64,000 nucleotides of DNA from Paenibacillus baekrokdamisoli (lineage in GTDB: Bacteria > Bacillota > Bacilli > Paenibacillales > Paenibacillaceae): positions 6,390,001 to 6,454,000 of the forward strand of contig NZ_AP019308.1 of assembly GCF_003945345.1 (NCBI RefSeq), in the 5' to 3' direction. The notes beneath the pieces were generated by a model, which saw only the letters and a list, made by a program, of their open reading frames with translations, did no database searches and had not been told where the DNA came from. The position numbers were made by a program, and so were the translations under genes. Below, piece by piece: positions 26,507-34,205 of this stretch. Within the stretch, counting starts at the first letter, position 1. Each line of letters starts with the position of its first letter.

Positions 26507-26524
26507 GAATATTAAACTTACGAC

Positions 26525-26571
26525 AAAAGGCTACCGATCTCGGTAGCCTTTTCAACTGGCAGGATAACTTA
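26525..26571 (+). repeat. Intergenic hairpin element, copy 10
   Basis: Perfect stem AAAAGGCTACCGA/TCGGTAGCCTTTT (26525-26552), then right box CAACTGGCAGGATAAC (26553-26568). The left box is reduced to ACTTACGACAA. Confidence 0.85.
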
Positions 26572-26629
26572 AGACAAAAATGAGATTTTATTAATCAAGA
26601 AAATCGTCTTTATAATAGGGGCGTAAACA

Positions 26630-26936
26630 ATGAAGCTTTTTACGAAGGAAGTAAAGAAAATCGTAATTGATGATTGCTTGTTTCATTGTATAATTGACCA
26701 AACGCCTGAAAATGAGACAATAAGTTTTAAAATCTATCCTTCAAAAACTAAAACATCGTTTTTTAGTATTGTTTTCTTGGGCAGTAAATTGGTCCACAAA
26801 CCTACATGAACCGAGTGTTTGTGCTAGCATAACTAAATATGCCATAAATAATGGTTGGGATTATACAAAAGAAAAGAGTGTAGTGAAAATAGAACAAGGC
26901 GATTTTCTTATTAATGAAATAAGTTTGGATTCATAA
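26630..26936 (+). pseudogene. Small unknown protein, frameshifted
   Basis: The first 60 codons from the ATG at 26630 (MKLFTKEVKKIVIDDCLFHC..) end at a TGA at 26807. A second frame continues in family-like style (WSTNLHEPSVCASITKYAIN, then NGWDYTKEKS) to a TAA at 26934. Joined by one frameshift near 26785-26795 they make a protein of about 102 residues, resembling small uncharacterised Bacillales proteins with an A.. ..NGW(D/T) C-terminal motif. No function can be named. It lies between element copies 10 and 11. Confidence 0.65.
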
Positions 26937-26943
26937 TTGGTTA

Positions 26944-27084
26944 CGCTAACGGGAAACTATAGAGGAAATCACCCAGAAGAATGAAAGAGTCGAAAATAGG
27001 TTGAAATAACGGGACTATAGTATAACGACAACAGGCTGCCGGTTTTTGCTGGCAGCCTGTTACGAACGGGCAGGATATTAGGAT
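26944..27084 (+). repeat. Intergenic hairpin element, copy 11 (with doubled left box)
   Basis: Left boxes GCTAACGGGAAACTATAG (26945-26962) and AATAACGGGACTATAG (27005-27020) occur in series, then stem ACAGGCTGCC/GGCAGCCTGT (27031-27060) and right box CGAACGGGCAGGATAT (27063-27078). The doubling suggests loss of a gene or joining of two units. Confidence 0.88.
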
Positions 27085-27209
27085 AGTTCCAAAAGGATTT
27101 TAAGACATGAAAAGGTTGGATTGAGAATGTCTTTTCAAATTCAGAAGATGTGATTATAGCTGATTGATGCATATTAGGAAGGCCAGAACAGCATATTAAA
27201 TGGAAAAAG

Positions 27210-28304
27210 ATGAAATGGCGGATAAAATTGAAATATTCGATGATGATATTGTCGATCTTTACTTTTGCCTTGCTCTTACCCTGCGGCTCCCCGGCGCAAC
27301 GTCCACCTGCGGACACATCCCACCTGAAACAGGAATCCAAAGCGAATCCGCAACGGATACCCAAAAGCACAAACCGCATTGTGATGGGATGGAACGCTTT
27401 CGGTACAACGGATACTTACATCGAACAAAGCAGCATCTCCCCAACCCTTAACGTCGTTTCCCCAAAGTGGTTTAAATTAGATGCCAATCAATTGGTCATT
27501 TCTGAGGCTGACGCCCGATATGTTGAATGGGCGCATGATTCAGGCAAACAAGTGTGGCCGTTATTTGGGAACACATTTGACCCAGACGTGACAAATGCCA
27601 TTTTAAGTGACCCGATCAAGAGCAAAAAAACAATTAATCGGTTACGCGATATTTTGGTACAAAACGATATTGACGGCATTAACGTCGATTTCGAAAATAT
27701 GGATATGAAAAATAAAGCGGATTACGTCAATTTTATTCGGTTGCTGAAAGCTGCGCTCCAACCACATGGCATGCTAGTTTCCGTTGATGTGAGCCGGGAA
27801 AATCCCGATCCCAATTGGTCCGGCTGCTTCGACCGCCGCAAGTTGGGCAAAGTCGCTGACTTCATCATTATGATGGGATATGATGAGGATATAGGAGGCG
27901 GCGGCCATGTCGGTTCGGTTGCTCCTTTGCCTTGGGTTGAGAAGGGCATTCAGCTGCTGTTGAACGATGTCCCTGCCCGCAAGGTCATGCTCGCCATCCC
28001 TTTTTACACAAGAGACTGGGTTACCGACCTGAACAGCCGGAAGATTCACAGAACCGACTTGGCATTGGCAGATGTCGAGAGAATTATCACCGATAAGGGA
28101 TTAGTTAAGAAATGGGATCCAAAAACAAAACAAAATTATGTGGAGTACATTGAAGGCAATGAGAAGCATCAAATTTGGGTTGAGGATGAAAATTCAGTGA
28201 AGCTGCGGCTGGACATCATCAACAAATATAAATTAAAGGGTACGGCAGCTTGGTTGATCGGCCAAGATACACCTGAGATTTGGCAAGTCATTAGTTCATT
28301 CTAA
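27210..28304 (+). CDS. Secreted glycoside hydrolase family 18 protein
   Basis: 364 residues. An N-terminal hydrophobic export segment (YSMMILSIFTFALLLPCG) is followed by a polar linker to about residue 55. The GH18 catalytic motif DGINVDFE (D-G-x-x-x-D-x-E) lies at about residues 152-159, with the glutamate as proton donor. It also has SVDVSRENPD, the FIIMMGYDED strand and a C-terminal WLIGQDTPEIW. The type is that of spore-cortex or cell-wall hydrolases (YdhD/YaaH/SleL-like) without LysM repeats, so action on peptidoglycan or chitin-like glycans is likely. Ribosome site weak. Confidence 0.87.
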   Translation: MKWRIKLKYSMMILSIFTFALLLPCGSPAQRPPADTSHLKQESKANPQRIPKSTNRIVMGWNAFGTTDTYIEQSSISPTLNVVSPKWFKLDANQLVISEADARYVEWAHDSGKQVWPLFGNTFDPDVTNAILSDPIKSKKTINRLRDILVQNDIDGINVDFENMDMKNKADYVNFIRLLKAALQPHGMLVSVDVSRENPDPNWSGCFDRRKLGKVADFIIMMGYDEDIGGGGHVGSVAPLPWVEKGIQLLLNDVPARKVMLAIPFYTRDWVTDLNSRKIHRTDLALADVERIITDKGLVKKWDPKTKQNYVEYIEGNEKHQIWVEDENSVKLRLDIINKYKLKGTAAWLIGQDTPEIWQVISSF

Positions 28305-28445
28305 ACAGATAGATATGCAGCAGTCGCCGACAATTGTAGGGGATTGATACGTTTTTGTAATAAAGATGAAATATTATTTTCATCTTCCGTTAATAAAGGG
28401 CGTTTATAATAAGAGCAACCCCCCTTTTTAATATATCTTTTCTTA

Positions 28446-28478
28446 AGACCCGCAGCCCGTTGCTGTGGGTCTCTTTTT
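28446..28478 (+). terminator. Terminator in gap 28305-28630
   Basis: AGACCC.CAGC/GCTG.GGGTCT stem followed by CTTTTT. The rest of the 326-base gap contains a CCCCCCTTTTT tract and the padR promoter region; no gene is seen. Confidence 0.8.
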
Positions 28479-28630
28479 GTGCGAAATGGCAACTTTCTGA
28501 ATAATCTCCCGTGTCCGTTATTCTTTTTACAAAAAAAGATTTATATTCTGAACTGATATATGTTGATTCGATACATGTACTGTGCTAATATATGGAATAT
28601 CCTACTAAGACATAAGAAAGAGGTGATGAT

Positions 28631-29152
28631 TTGACCAGTCAAGATGTAATTCTGGGAATTTTAATGGACGGTAACTATTCGGGATATGAGATCAAGCATA
28701 AATTTGAAACGTTGTTTTCTTATTTTTACAATGCAAGTTATGGAACGATCTATCCGACACTCAGCAAGATGGAGAAGCAAGGTTTAATCACTAAAGAGAG
28801 TATTCAGCAAGAGAGTAAGCCGAATAAGAACGTGTACACCATCACAGAGGCAGGCCGTGAAGCGTTTATGCATTATATGGAGAGTGATCTCCAGGATGTC
28901 GAGCTGAAGTCGGATTTTATGGTGCGGTTGTTTTTCGGCGAATGGATGGAGCCCGAGTACGTGATTCAGTGGTTGGAGAAGAGTATTGCGAAAGAGGAGC
29001 AGCAGATCAAGAAATTGAGTGTAGATTATGAGCGTTGGAAATCGACAATGAGCCCGACACAGGAAATATGTATTACGCTGGGCATTGCCGTTCAAGAAAG
29101 CAATCTCAGAATTCTCGTGGATGGATTACAGAAATTAAAAGCACCATTATAA
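28631..29152 (+). CDS. PadR-family regulator (long, with C-terminal helical domain)
   Basis: 173 residues, TTG start behind AGAGGTGAT. The winged helix (GILMDGNYSGYEIKHKFET, then TIYPTLSKMEKQGLI, then KNVYTITEAGREAF) is followed by a coiled Vir_act_alpha_C-type dimer domain (about 90-173). It lies 16 bases upstream of an MFS efflux gene. PadR repressors of this type, such as LmrA/YxaF-like cases in Firmicutes, sit next to the drug pumps they control, so it is probably the local repressor. Confidence 0.9.
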   Translation: MTSQDVILGILMDGNYSGYEIKHKFETLFSYFYNASYGTIYPTLSKMEKQGLITKESIQQESKPNKNVYTITEAGREAFMHYMESDLQDVELKSDFMVRLFFGEWMEPEYVIQWLEKSIAKEEQQIKKLSVDYERWKSTMSPTQEICITLGIAVQESNLRILVDGLQKLKAPL

Positions 29153-29168
29153 GGAGAAGAGGTTTAAC

Positions 29169-30695
29169 ATGCAAAAGGAAAAAACAGGGCTTATCATTCT
29201 GGCTATGGCCTTGGGTCTGCTGATGTCGTCTTTGGATAACACGATCACCTCAGCCGCGCTCAGTCACATTATTAAGGATATTGGTGGTTTCGAGCAAGTC
29301 AGCTGGGTATTCACGGCTTATATGCTGGCTTCAACGAGCATGATGCTTGTATTCGGGAAGATGTCTGATTTGTTCGGTCGCAAGCTTTTTTATTTGATTG
29401 GTATTTCTATTTTTCTAATTGGATCTGCCTTGTGCGGGACCGCGCAGGATATTACTCAATTGATCGTGTTCCGAGCGATTCAAGGGGTTGGTGCTGGAGC
29501 CCTTCTTCCTATCAGCTTTACAATCATTTATACGGTGTTTGCCGATCCTAAGCAAGCTGCCAAAATGTCAGGTGTATTTGCCGGGATTTTCGGATTGTCC
29601 TCCGTGGCGGGGCCGCAGATCGGTACTCTTTTATCGGAGTTCTGGGGCTGGAGATGGTGCTTTTACGTTAATGTTCCGATTGGCATTGCGTCGTTCCTTG
29701 TCTTATTGTTCGCCTTGAAGGAATCCCGTTCCGATAGAAAACCGAAGATTGATTACTTGGGAACTTTATTCCTGATTATATGCACGGTGTCGCTCATGCT
29801 AGCTCTAGAATTGGGAGGCAAGGATTATGCTTGGATGTCGTGGCAGGTCCTGTCGCTGCTTGCTGTATCGGTAGTCGTAGGCTTGATGTTTATTTTAGTC
29901 GAGCTGCGTGCTGATGAGCCTGTATTACCGTTAAATTTGTTCAAAAATAGGATGGTTGTGGGGTTGAGCTTGGCTTGTCTATGTCAGGGGGCGATTATGT
30001 TCTCAGCTATTGCTTACCTGCCGATCTTCTCGACGGCCGTGCTCGGTCAGGCGAATTCCAATGGACTTTTAACACCGATGATGGCTTCTCTGATTGTGGG
30101 GGCCGTTGCTTTTGGATTCTTACAATCCAGGTTTGCTTATCGGACATTAATTACTTTTACTATGGTGGCTGGGGTTATCGTCAGCTATTTATTGAGTACA
30201 GTTAGCCATGATGCATCCAAGTGGTACATGATGGGGCTTATGGTTATTCTGGGACTTGGAGCAATTGGTCCTTTGATGAGTGTAGCACAAACAGCGATGG
30301 CTGCTAGTGTAGAGCGCAAATATATTGGGATCAGCTCTTCCATAGTGGGTTTCTGGCGAAGCATTGGTGGTGTGCTTGGCGCATCCATCATGGCATCGGT
30401 TGTGAATAGCAACCTGAAGAATTTACTTGCCGATGGGGCTGCCGCGCATCAAATTCCACAGGATAAAATTAGCACGCTTGCGAATCCTGAACAGCTTGTG
30501 CGTGCAACGGGAGACGTACCAAAGGATATTCTTGATTTTGTCCGAGATTCATTAGGAACTGCGATCAATCATGGCTTTATTCTATCTATCGTTTTTGCCG
30601 TAATTGGCATTATTGCAGCGGTGGTGGCAGGACCCGGTCGATATGTAATCCCGGTGGATGCATCCGCCAAACAGGTTTCTTCCCAAGCAAGTTGA
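29169..30695 (+). CDS. DHA2-type MFS multidrug efflux pump (14 TM)
   Basis: 508 residues with about 14 membrane segments. The family's motif C-like region and DHA2 landmarks are present: SSLDNTITSAALSHI near the N-terminus (motif D1, with the L-D-x-T-x-V-like pattern), GKMSDLFGRKLFYL (motif A), VFRAIQGVGAGALLPISF (motif B) and SGVFAGIFGLSSVAGPQIGT (motif C). It exports drugs in exchange for protons. It forms an operon with padR. Confidence 0.93.
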   Translation: MQKEKTGLIILAMALGLLMSSLDNTITSAALSHIIKDIGGFEQVSWVFTAYMLASTSMMLVFGKMSDLFGRKLFYLIGISIFLIGSALCGTAQDITQLIVFRAIQGVGAGALLPISFTIIYTVFADPKQAAKMSGVFAGIFGLSSVAGPQIGTLLSEFWGWRWCFYVNVPIGIASFLVLLFALKESRSDRKPKIDYLGTLFLIICTVSLMLALELGGKDYAWMSWQVLSLLAVSVVVGLMFILVELRADEPVLPLNLFKNRMVVGLSLACLCQGAIMFSAIAYLPIFSTAVLGQANSNGLLTPMMASLIVGAVAFGFLQSRFAYRTLITFTMVAGVIVSYLLSTVSHDASKWYMMGLMVILGLGAIGPLMSVAQTAMAASVERKYIGISSSIVGFWRSIGGVLGASIMASVVNSNLKNLLADGAAAHQIPQDKISTLANPEQLVRATGDVPKDILDFVRDSLGTAINHGFILSIVFAVIGIIAAVVAGPGRYVIPVDASAKQVSSQAS

Positions 30696-30824
30696 TCATG
30701 GTCAGGAGTTAGTGCAATTACCTACTGATGGCTCGGCACTCATCATTAGAAATGGCTTCTTCAGTCCGTCTGCCGGGATTCGTAGGTTGCCATATAGTAC
30801 GCCGTTAAGTAGAGAGGTGAAAGC

Positions 30825-31253
30825 ATGTTTTTTTTGAAAAAGATTGATGAGTTTTCCTTGCAAATAACCTCCGTGCTGGCACAATGTATGTTCAACCCAG
30901 ATAGAACGAAGATGAATAAGATCGTTGAGGCATATGAAGCAGATCCTTTACGGTGTGTATATGCTTATTATGACGCTGATAGGGTAGCAGCCATTATTGG
31001 TCTAAAGCTTAACCCAGTAGAGAAGAGCGCAGTAATTCTTCATATTGCAGTAGACCATAGTTTCAGAGGAAATGGAATCGGACGTAAATTAATGAATGAG
31101 ATTATATTGTTACACGCCATTACTGCTATTGAAGCTGAAACAGATAAAGACGCAGTTAACTTTTATCGTTCATGTGGGTTCACAGTGAAAAGTTTAGGTG
31201 AGCTATATCCAGGAACTGAGCGATTTTTATGCGTGATGAATTCTAGTCATTAA
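30825..31253 (+). CDS. GNAT acetyltransferase
   Basis: 142 residues behind GAGAGGTG. Motif A is HIAVDHSFRGNGIGRKLMNE; motif B is DAVNFYRSCGFTVKS. Similar in size to the common bacterial GNATs of the YhbS/YjbC kind with unknown substrates. Its TAA (31251-31253) coincides with the start of a shortened hairpin element. Confidence 0.85.
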   Translation: MFFLKKIDEFSLQITSVLAQCMFNPDRTKMNKIVEAYEADPLRCVYAYYDADRVAAIIGLKLNPVEKSAVILHIAVDHSFRGNGIGRKLMNEIILLHAITAIEAETDKDAVNFYRSCGFTVKSLGELYPGTERFLCVMNSSH

Positions 31254-31290
31254 TGATAGCTCAATATTAAAGGGCTGCCGTTTTGGCAGT
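31251..31290 (+). repeat. Intergenic hairpin element, copy 12 (shortened)
   Basis: TAATGATAGCTCAATA (31251-31266) is a left box that has lost its CGGGRAAC core. The stem is GGGCTGCC/GGCAGT. The TAA is the stop codon of the GNAT gene. Confidence 0.75.
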
Positions 31291-31299
31291 ACAAAACTA

Positions 31300-31443
31300 T
31301 GGCGATCGAAAGCAGAGAATATCGCTTCAATAAAAGTTACCGAGAAGGCTGGGTTCACTTATTGTGGGGATAAACGGTTAACGTACATGGATACGAAGAG
31401 AGACTTTTGCTATTATAGGTTCACTTCATTTTTTTTACGATAG
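31300..31443 (+). pseudogene. GNAT (RimJ/RimL-type) C-terminal fragment
   Basis: An open stretch reads ENIASIKVTEKAGFTYCGDK and ends at a TAG at 31441. N-x-x-S-x-x-x-x-E-x-x-GF is the classical motif B of ribosomal-protein-type GNATs. There is no start and the acetyl-CoA loop is absent; the piece directly follows the element stem, as if a cassette had been cut. Confidence 0.65.
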
Positions 31444-31474
31444 CCTGCTTTTGGACCAATTTAGAGGCAAGAAA

Positions 31475-31508
31475 AGGCTCTCTGGGCACTAGCTCAGAGA
31501 GTTTTTTT
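31475..31508 (+). terminator. Terminator
   Basis: CTCTCTG/CAGAGAG stem with inner GC pair and a seven-T run; it overlaps the 3' end of the minus-strand gene at 31494. Confidence 0.75.
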
Positions 31509-31697
31509 ATGTTTCTTTGATTTCACTACTCTTCGTTTGGTCCATTCCATTATTTCAAGACTGCTTACAAACAGAAGAAACAAAATAAAGAGTGGGATGG
31601 TTTTCGCAAACGGCACCAAATGAAGTAATGGGGCTATAACCGCTGTAGCACCTACAATAACAACTCCAAAAACCGTCAATTTCCAACCGCGCAGCAT
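31494..31697 (-). CDS. Small two-span membrane protein
   Basis: 67 residues, ATG behind GGGGGAG. Two hydrophobic helices (VFGVVIVGATAVIAPLLHLV and IPLFILFLLFVSSLEIME) end in a basic tail (KRRVVKSKKHKKTL). No family is recognised. The position upstream of the cell-wall hydrolase, in the opposite direction, is not informative. Confidence 0.6.
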   Translation of the reverse strand: MLRGWKLTVFGVVIVGATAVIAPLLHLVPFAKTIPLFILFLLFVSSLEIMEWTKRRVVKSKKHKKTL

Positions 31698-31871
31698 ATA
31701 GGAGACTCCCCCAACTTTCTTATAGTCATATCCTCGTTACTCGTATAGTTGGCTTCCTTTGGAATGCAAAGTATAGTATTTTTTAACTCCATAACGGTCT
31801 TTACTCCTTTATGTATTGTAAATGGGCAAATATGAAGATTTTATCATTATATTTTAATAAAAGGGGTTTTG

Positions 31872-31974
31872 CCTAGGTGTAGCAAGGGTTTGTTCTTTCA
31901 TTGGTAAATTATTGATAGTTTAGTTGTGTTATGTTATTGCTAGGACATCACATTGCTAACTTACACCTAGGAGG
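31872..31974 (+). promoter_or_regulatory. Long-range inverted repeat covering the NlpC/P60 ribosome site
   Basis: CCTAGGTGTA (31872-31881) is exactly complementary to TACACCTAGG (31962-31971), and the next bases GCAA pair with TTGC (31953-31956). The right arm overlaps the AGGAGG ribosome site (31969-31974) of the NlpC/P60 gene. If the RNA starts upstream of 31872, the site could be closed in a stem; alternatively the two halves are operator sites. Confidence 0.4.
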
Positions 31975-31980
31975 AACAAC

Positions 31981-32484
31981 ATGTCTAAAATAAAGAAACG
32001 TACTCTAGCAAAAACATTAGCAGGAGTCGCTATTAGTCTATCTATAGCATTCTCAGCAAGCGTGATTGCTGTGCCTCAGCCAGCGCAAGCAGCATCAGTA
32101 AGCAGTTCAACTGCAAGTAAAATAATAGCGACAGGCAAGAAATATATTGGAATAGACTACAAATTTGGAGCTACTGCAGGCAATACGAGCAAATTTGATT
32201 GCTCTTCCTTTACACAATATGTATACAAGAAAAATGGAATCACGCTGCCGCGCTCTTCGCTCAGCCAATCCAAAGCAGGCAAGTATGTCTCAAGAAAGAA
32301 CCTTAAAGCGGGCGATTTAATTTTCTCAGATACGAACAGGGATGGCGTTATCAATCATGTTAGCATCTATATTGGAAATGGCAAGCTGCTCCATACATAC
32401 AAAAAAGGATTAGGCGTGACGATCTCGACCTTCTCCGGAAGTGCATGGGATAAGACCTATGTTACCGCTCGTCGAGTTATTTAA
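31981..32484 (+). CDS. Secreted NlpC/P60 endopeptidase
   Basis: 167 residues. Signal peptide residues 1-38 (ending AQAAS). The NlpC/P60 papain-like domain has the catalytic Cys74 in FDCSSF, His126 in NHVSIYIG and third residue His138 in LLHTYKKG. It cuts the gamma-D-Glu-diaminopimelate or related bonds in cell-wall peptides. It has no extra cell-wall-binding repeats, unlike LytE/CwlO. A strong AGGAGG precedes the ATG, and a perfect terminator follows. Confidence 0.93.
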   Translation: MSKIKKRTLAKTLAGVAISLSIAFSASVIAVPQPAQAASVSSSTASKIIATGKKYIGIDYKFGATAGNTSKFDCSSFTQYVYKKNGITLPRSSLSQSKAGKYVSRKNLKAGDLIFSDTNRDGVINHVSIYIGNGKLLHTYKKGLGVTISTFSGSAWDKTYVTARRVI

Positions 32485-32488
32485 CCAC

Positions 32489-32533
32489 AAAAAAGTTCTC
32501 CTTATTCTTAACGGAATAAAGGAGAACTTTTTT
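32489..32533 (+). terminator. Terminator of the NlpC/P60 gene
   Basis: AAGTTCTCCTT.ATTC/GAAT..AAGGAGAACTT stem with A and T runs on both sides. Confidence 0.92.
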
Positions 32534-32569
32534 GTATGGTTTGCGTGATGGATTTTGGAAATGGTCAAA

Positions 32570-32762
32570 GTCAAACCATGCGTTTAATGATTTAGGTCTG
32601 CAAAAAAATGAAATTGGTGTTGCGACCAATAATATGAAGAGCCGTGCTATTCCAGAACGCTTAGGCTTCACCGAGGAGGGTATTATTAGAAATTATGAGA
32701 TGCTTCATGGCCAGTATCTCGACAGAGTCATTTATGGGCTTAACAAAGATGAATTTCACTGA
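32570..32762 (+). pseudogene. GNAT (RimJ/RimL-type) C-terminal fragment
   Basis: The stretch AFNDLGLQKNEIGVATNN, then ERLGFTEEGIIRNYEMLHGQ and YLDRVIYGL, is the C-terminal third of a ribosomal-protein-type N-acetyltransferase. The first two thirds are missing, replaced by the terminator of the previous gene. A shortened element follows immediately. Confidence 0.75.
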
Positions 32763-32770
32763 ATACCATG

Positions 32771-32816
32771 AGGGCTGCCGCGAGGCAGTCCTTTACTATG
32801 TTAACGGCTATGGTGA
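32771..32816 (+). repeat. Intergenic hairpin element, copy 13
   Basis: Stem AGGGCTGCC/GGCAGTCCTT (32771-32793), then right box TGTTAACGGCTATGG (32799-32813). It begins 8 bases after the GNAT fragment. Confidence 0.75.
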
Positions 32817-32942
32817 TTAATAAGCGGTGTTCCTAACCTTTCTAAGAATATGGTTCTATAAAAGTTAGAACTGCTCCATTTTCAGGCGTTTAGATACTAT
32901 GGAAATAGAAGAATCTAATTAACTTGAATGAGGGTGGATTTC

Positions 32943-33668
32943 ATGCAAAATGTTTTATTCCGTCGTGCAATTCGAAAGTTAGTCGCTACATTTGTTGCAA
33001 CAATGTTTACCGCTATTGTAATGGCTGGTTTTATGGTCCTAGATGATAGCAGTGTGGGCTCTAATTATAACCTTGGGAATCAGCTTATTGTTTTGTCTTT
33101 GATCATTATAATATATGCAGGAGTTATTATTCTGATCTATGGCAACGTAGTATCAATTGGACTAGAATGGGCACAAAACAAATCCTTATCAAAAAATTAT
33201 TGGGTGTATATCCTTTTACATGGATTTTTCGGATCAGCTCCTGGACTATTGTTTCAAAATGGGATGTTTATGTTATTTGGTGGAGGGATTGCTTTGGGGT
33301 ACGCAGGGATAGATAGGTGGTTATCGATAAGGGTTTTAAAGCAAAAGGGAATAAAATGGTTTATTCTCATCCCCATTCTTATATATGGAATCGCTTGGGG
33401 CTGCTTTCAAATGATTTCTTCACCACTACCGCCGCTGCCAGCTTTTACAAAGGAAGATGCTGTTGAATTTGCCACTGCTGGGAAAGGGACGGAGGTAGAC
33501 GATTTCCCAGATCGTATTGGTACATGGCAAGAAATAATAATTGATGGATTCCACGTCAAAAGAGAAACCAATGCAGAAGAAATAGCAAATGAAAAATATA
33601 TCGTCACTTTCACCGAAACCTGGAGTATAGGGGGAGAAGTGAGTTCGCGATTTTTTCTTATCAAGTAG
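32943..33668 (+). CDS. Uncharacterised membrane protein
   Basis: 241 residues from the ATG at 32943, chosen because GAGGGTGG lies 5 bases upstream; the earlier ATG at 32928 has no site. Four to five hydrophobic helices fill residues 12-160 (LVATFVATMFTAIVMAGFMV, LIVLSLIIIIYAGVIILIYG, NGMFMLFGGGIALGYAG, FILIPILIYGIAWGCF). A soluble C-terminal part of about 75 residues with two beta strands follows (TWQEIIIDGFHVKRE, KYIVTFTETWSIGG). Family and function are not recognised. Confidence 0.7.
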   Translation: MQNVLFRRAIRKLVATFVATMFTAIVMAGFMVLDDSSVGSNYNLGNQLIVLSLIIIIYAGVIILIYGNVVSIGLEWAQNKSLSKNYWVYILLHGFFGSAPGLLFQNGMFMLFGGGIALGYAGIDRWLSIRVLKQKGIKWFILIPILIYGIAWGCFQMISSPLPPLPAFTKEDAVEFATAGKGTEVDDFPDRIGTWQEIIIDGFHVKRETNAEEIANEKYIVTFTETWSIGGEVSSRFFLIK

Positions 33669-33775
33669 AGCGCGAGTCATTATCAGCTTACAAGAACGGG
33701 GGAGAAAGACCTCCTTACTAACCAAGATGTAAATAGCAGGTCTCGAAAGTGAAAATTCACTTAGAAAACCATATA

Positions 33776-33805
33776 TTTACACAAATGCGAATCAAGTGAT
33801 ATAAT
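33776..33805 (+). promoter_or_regulatory. Sigma-A-type promoter for the small ORF-secDF unit
   Basis: TTTACA (33776-33781), an 18-base spacer, then extended -10 TGATATAAT with TATAAT at 33800-33805, 28 bases before the ATG at 33833. Confidence 0.6.
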
Positions 33806-33832
33806 CCGATCTAATAGAGAGGGGGTGTACCA

Positions 33833-34162
33833 ATGAAAAGAACACTGAACATTGTGCTTCTGCTTGTTATCTTGCTGGCCGCCTGTTTCGTCCCGCTGCA
33901 GCATTCTGATATAGAACATGGAGAAATTGCGCAGATTACAGTGGCGAACCACAATTATGCGACTAGTGAAATCGAACCATCCGCGTTTAAGCATAGTCAT
34001 CCTACCGTTCAAACGATCCTCTTTCTCCTCTTTATTATGTCCCTATTTAAACTCTCACCCCCTCACGCAAGTCTGAAATTTCATATTCGTTCCTTCGTCC
34101 CCACGCTTAGGCTTCTCTATCTTCTTAATCCCATCAAATATAAATCCAAATTCATAGGCTAA
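33833..34162 (+). CDS. Small exported or membrane ORF leading secDF (candidate regulatory leader)
   Basis: 109 residues with a strong AGGGGGTG ribosome site. The N-terminus is a hydrophobic export signal (TLNIVLLLVILLAACFVP; a lipobox-like LAAC is present). After a polar stretch there is a second hydrophobic segment (TVQTILFLLFIMSLFKL) and a basic C-terminus (FHIRSFVPTLRLLYLLNPIK). I do not recognise the family. It stops 43 bases before secDF and shares its promoter. Small secreted leader peptides that stall ribosomes control secDF or yidC genes in several bacteria (VemP, MifM, ApdA/ApdP), so such a role is a plausible but untested reading. Confidence 0.6.
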   Translation: MKRTLNIVLLLVILLAACFVPLQHSDIEHGEIAQITVANHNYATSEIEPSAFKHSHPTVQTILFLLFIMSLFKLSPPHASLKFHIRSFVPTLRLLYLLNPIKYKSKFIG

Positions 34163-34205
34163 TTCCTTTTCATCTATAACTATAGAATGAAAGGGAGTAT
34201 TTAGC

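Noticed and set aside
31780-31980. c-di-AMP (ydaO-type) riboswitch before the NlpC/P60 gene
   Set aside because: The conserved ydaO blocks are not visible in this stretch; only a long-range inverted repeat is supported.
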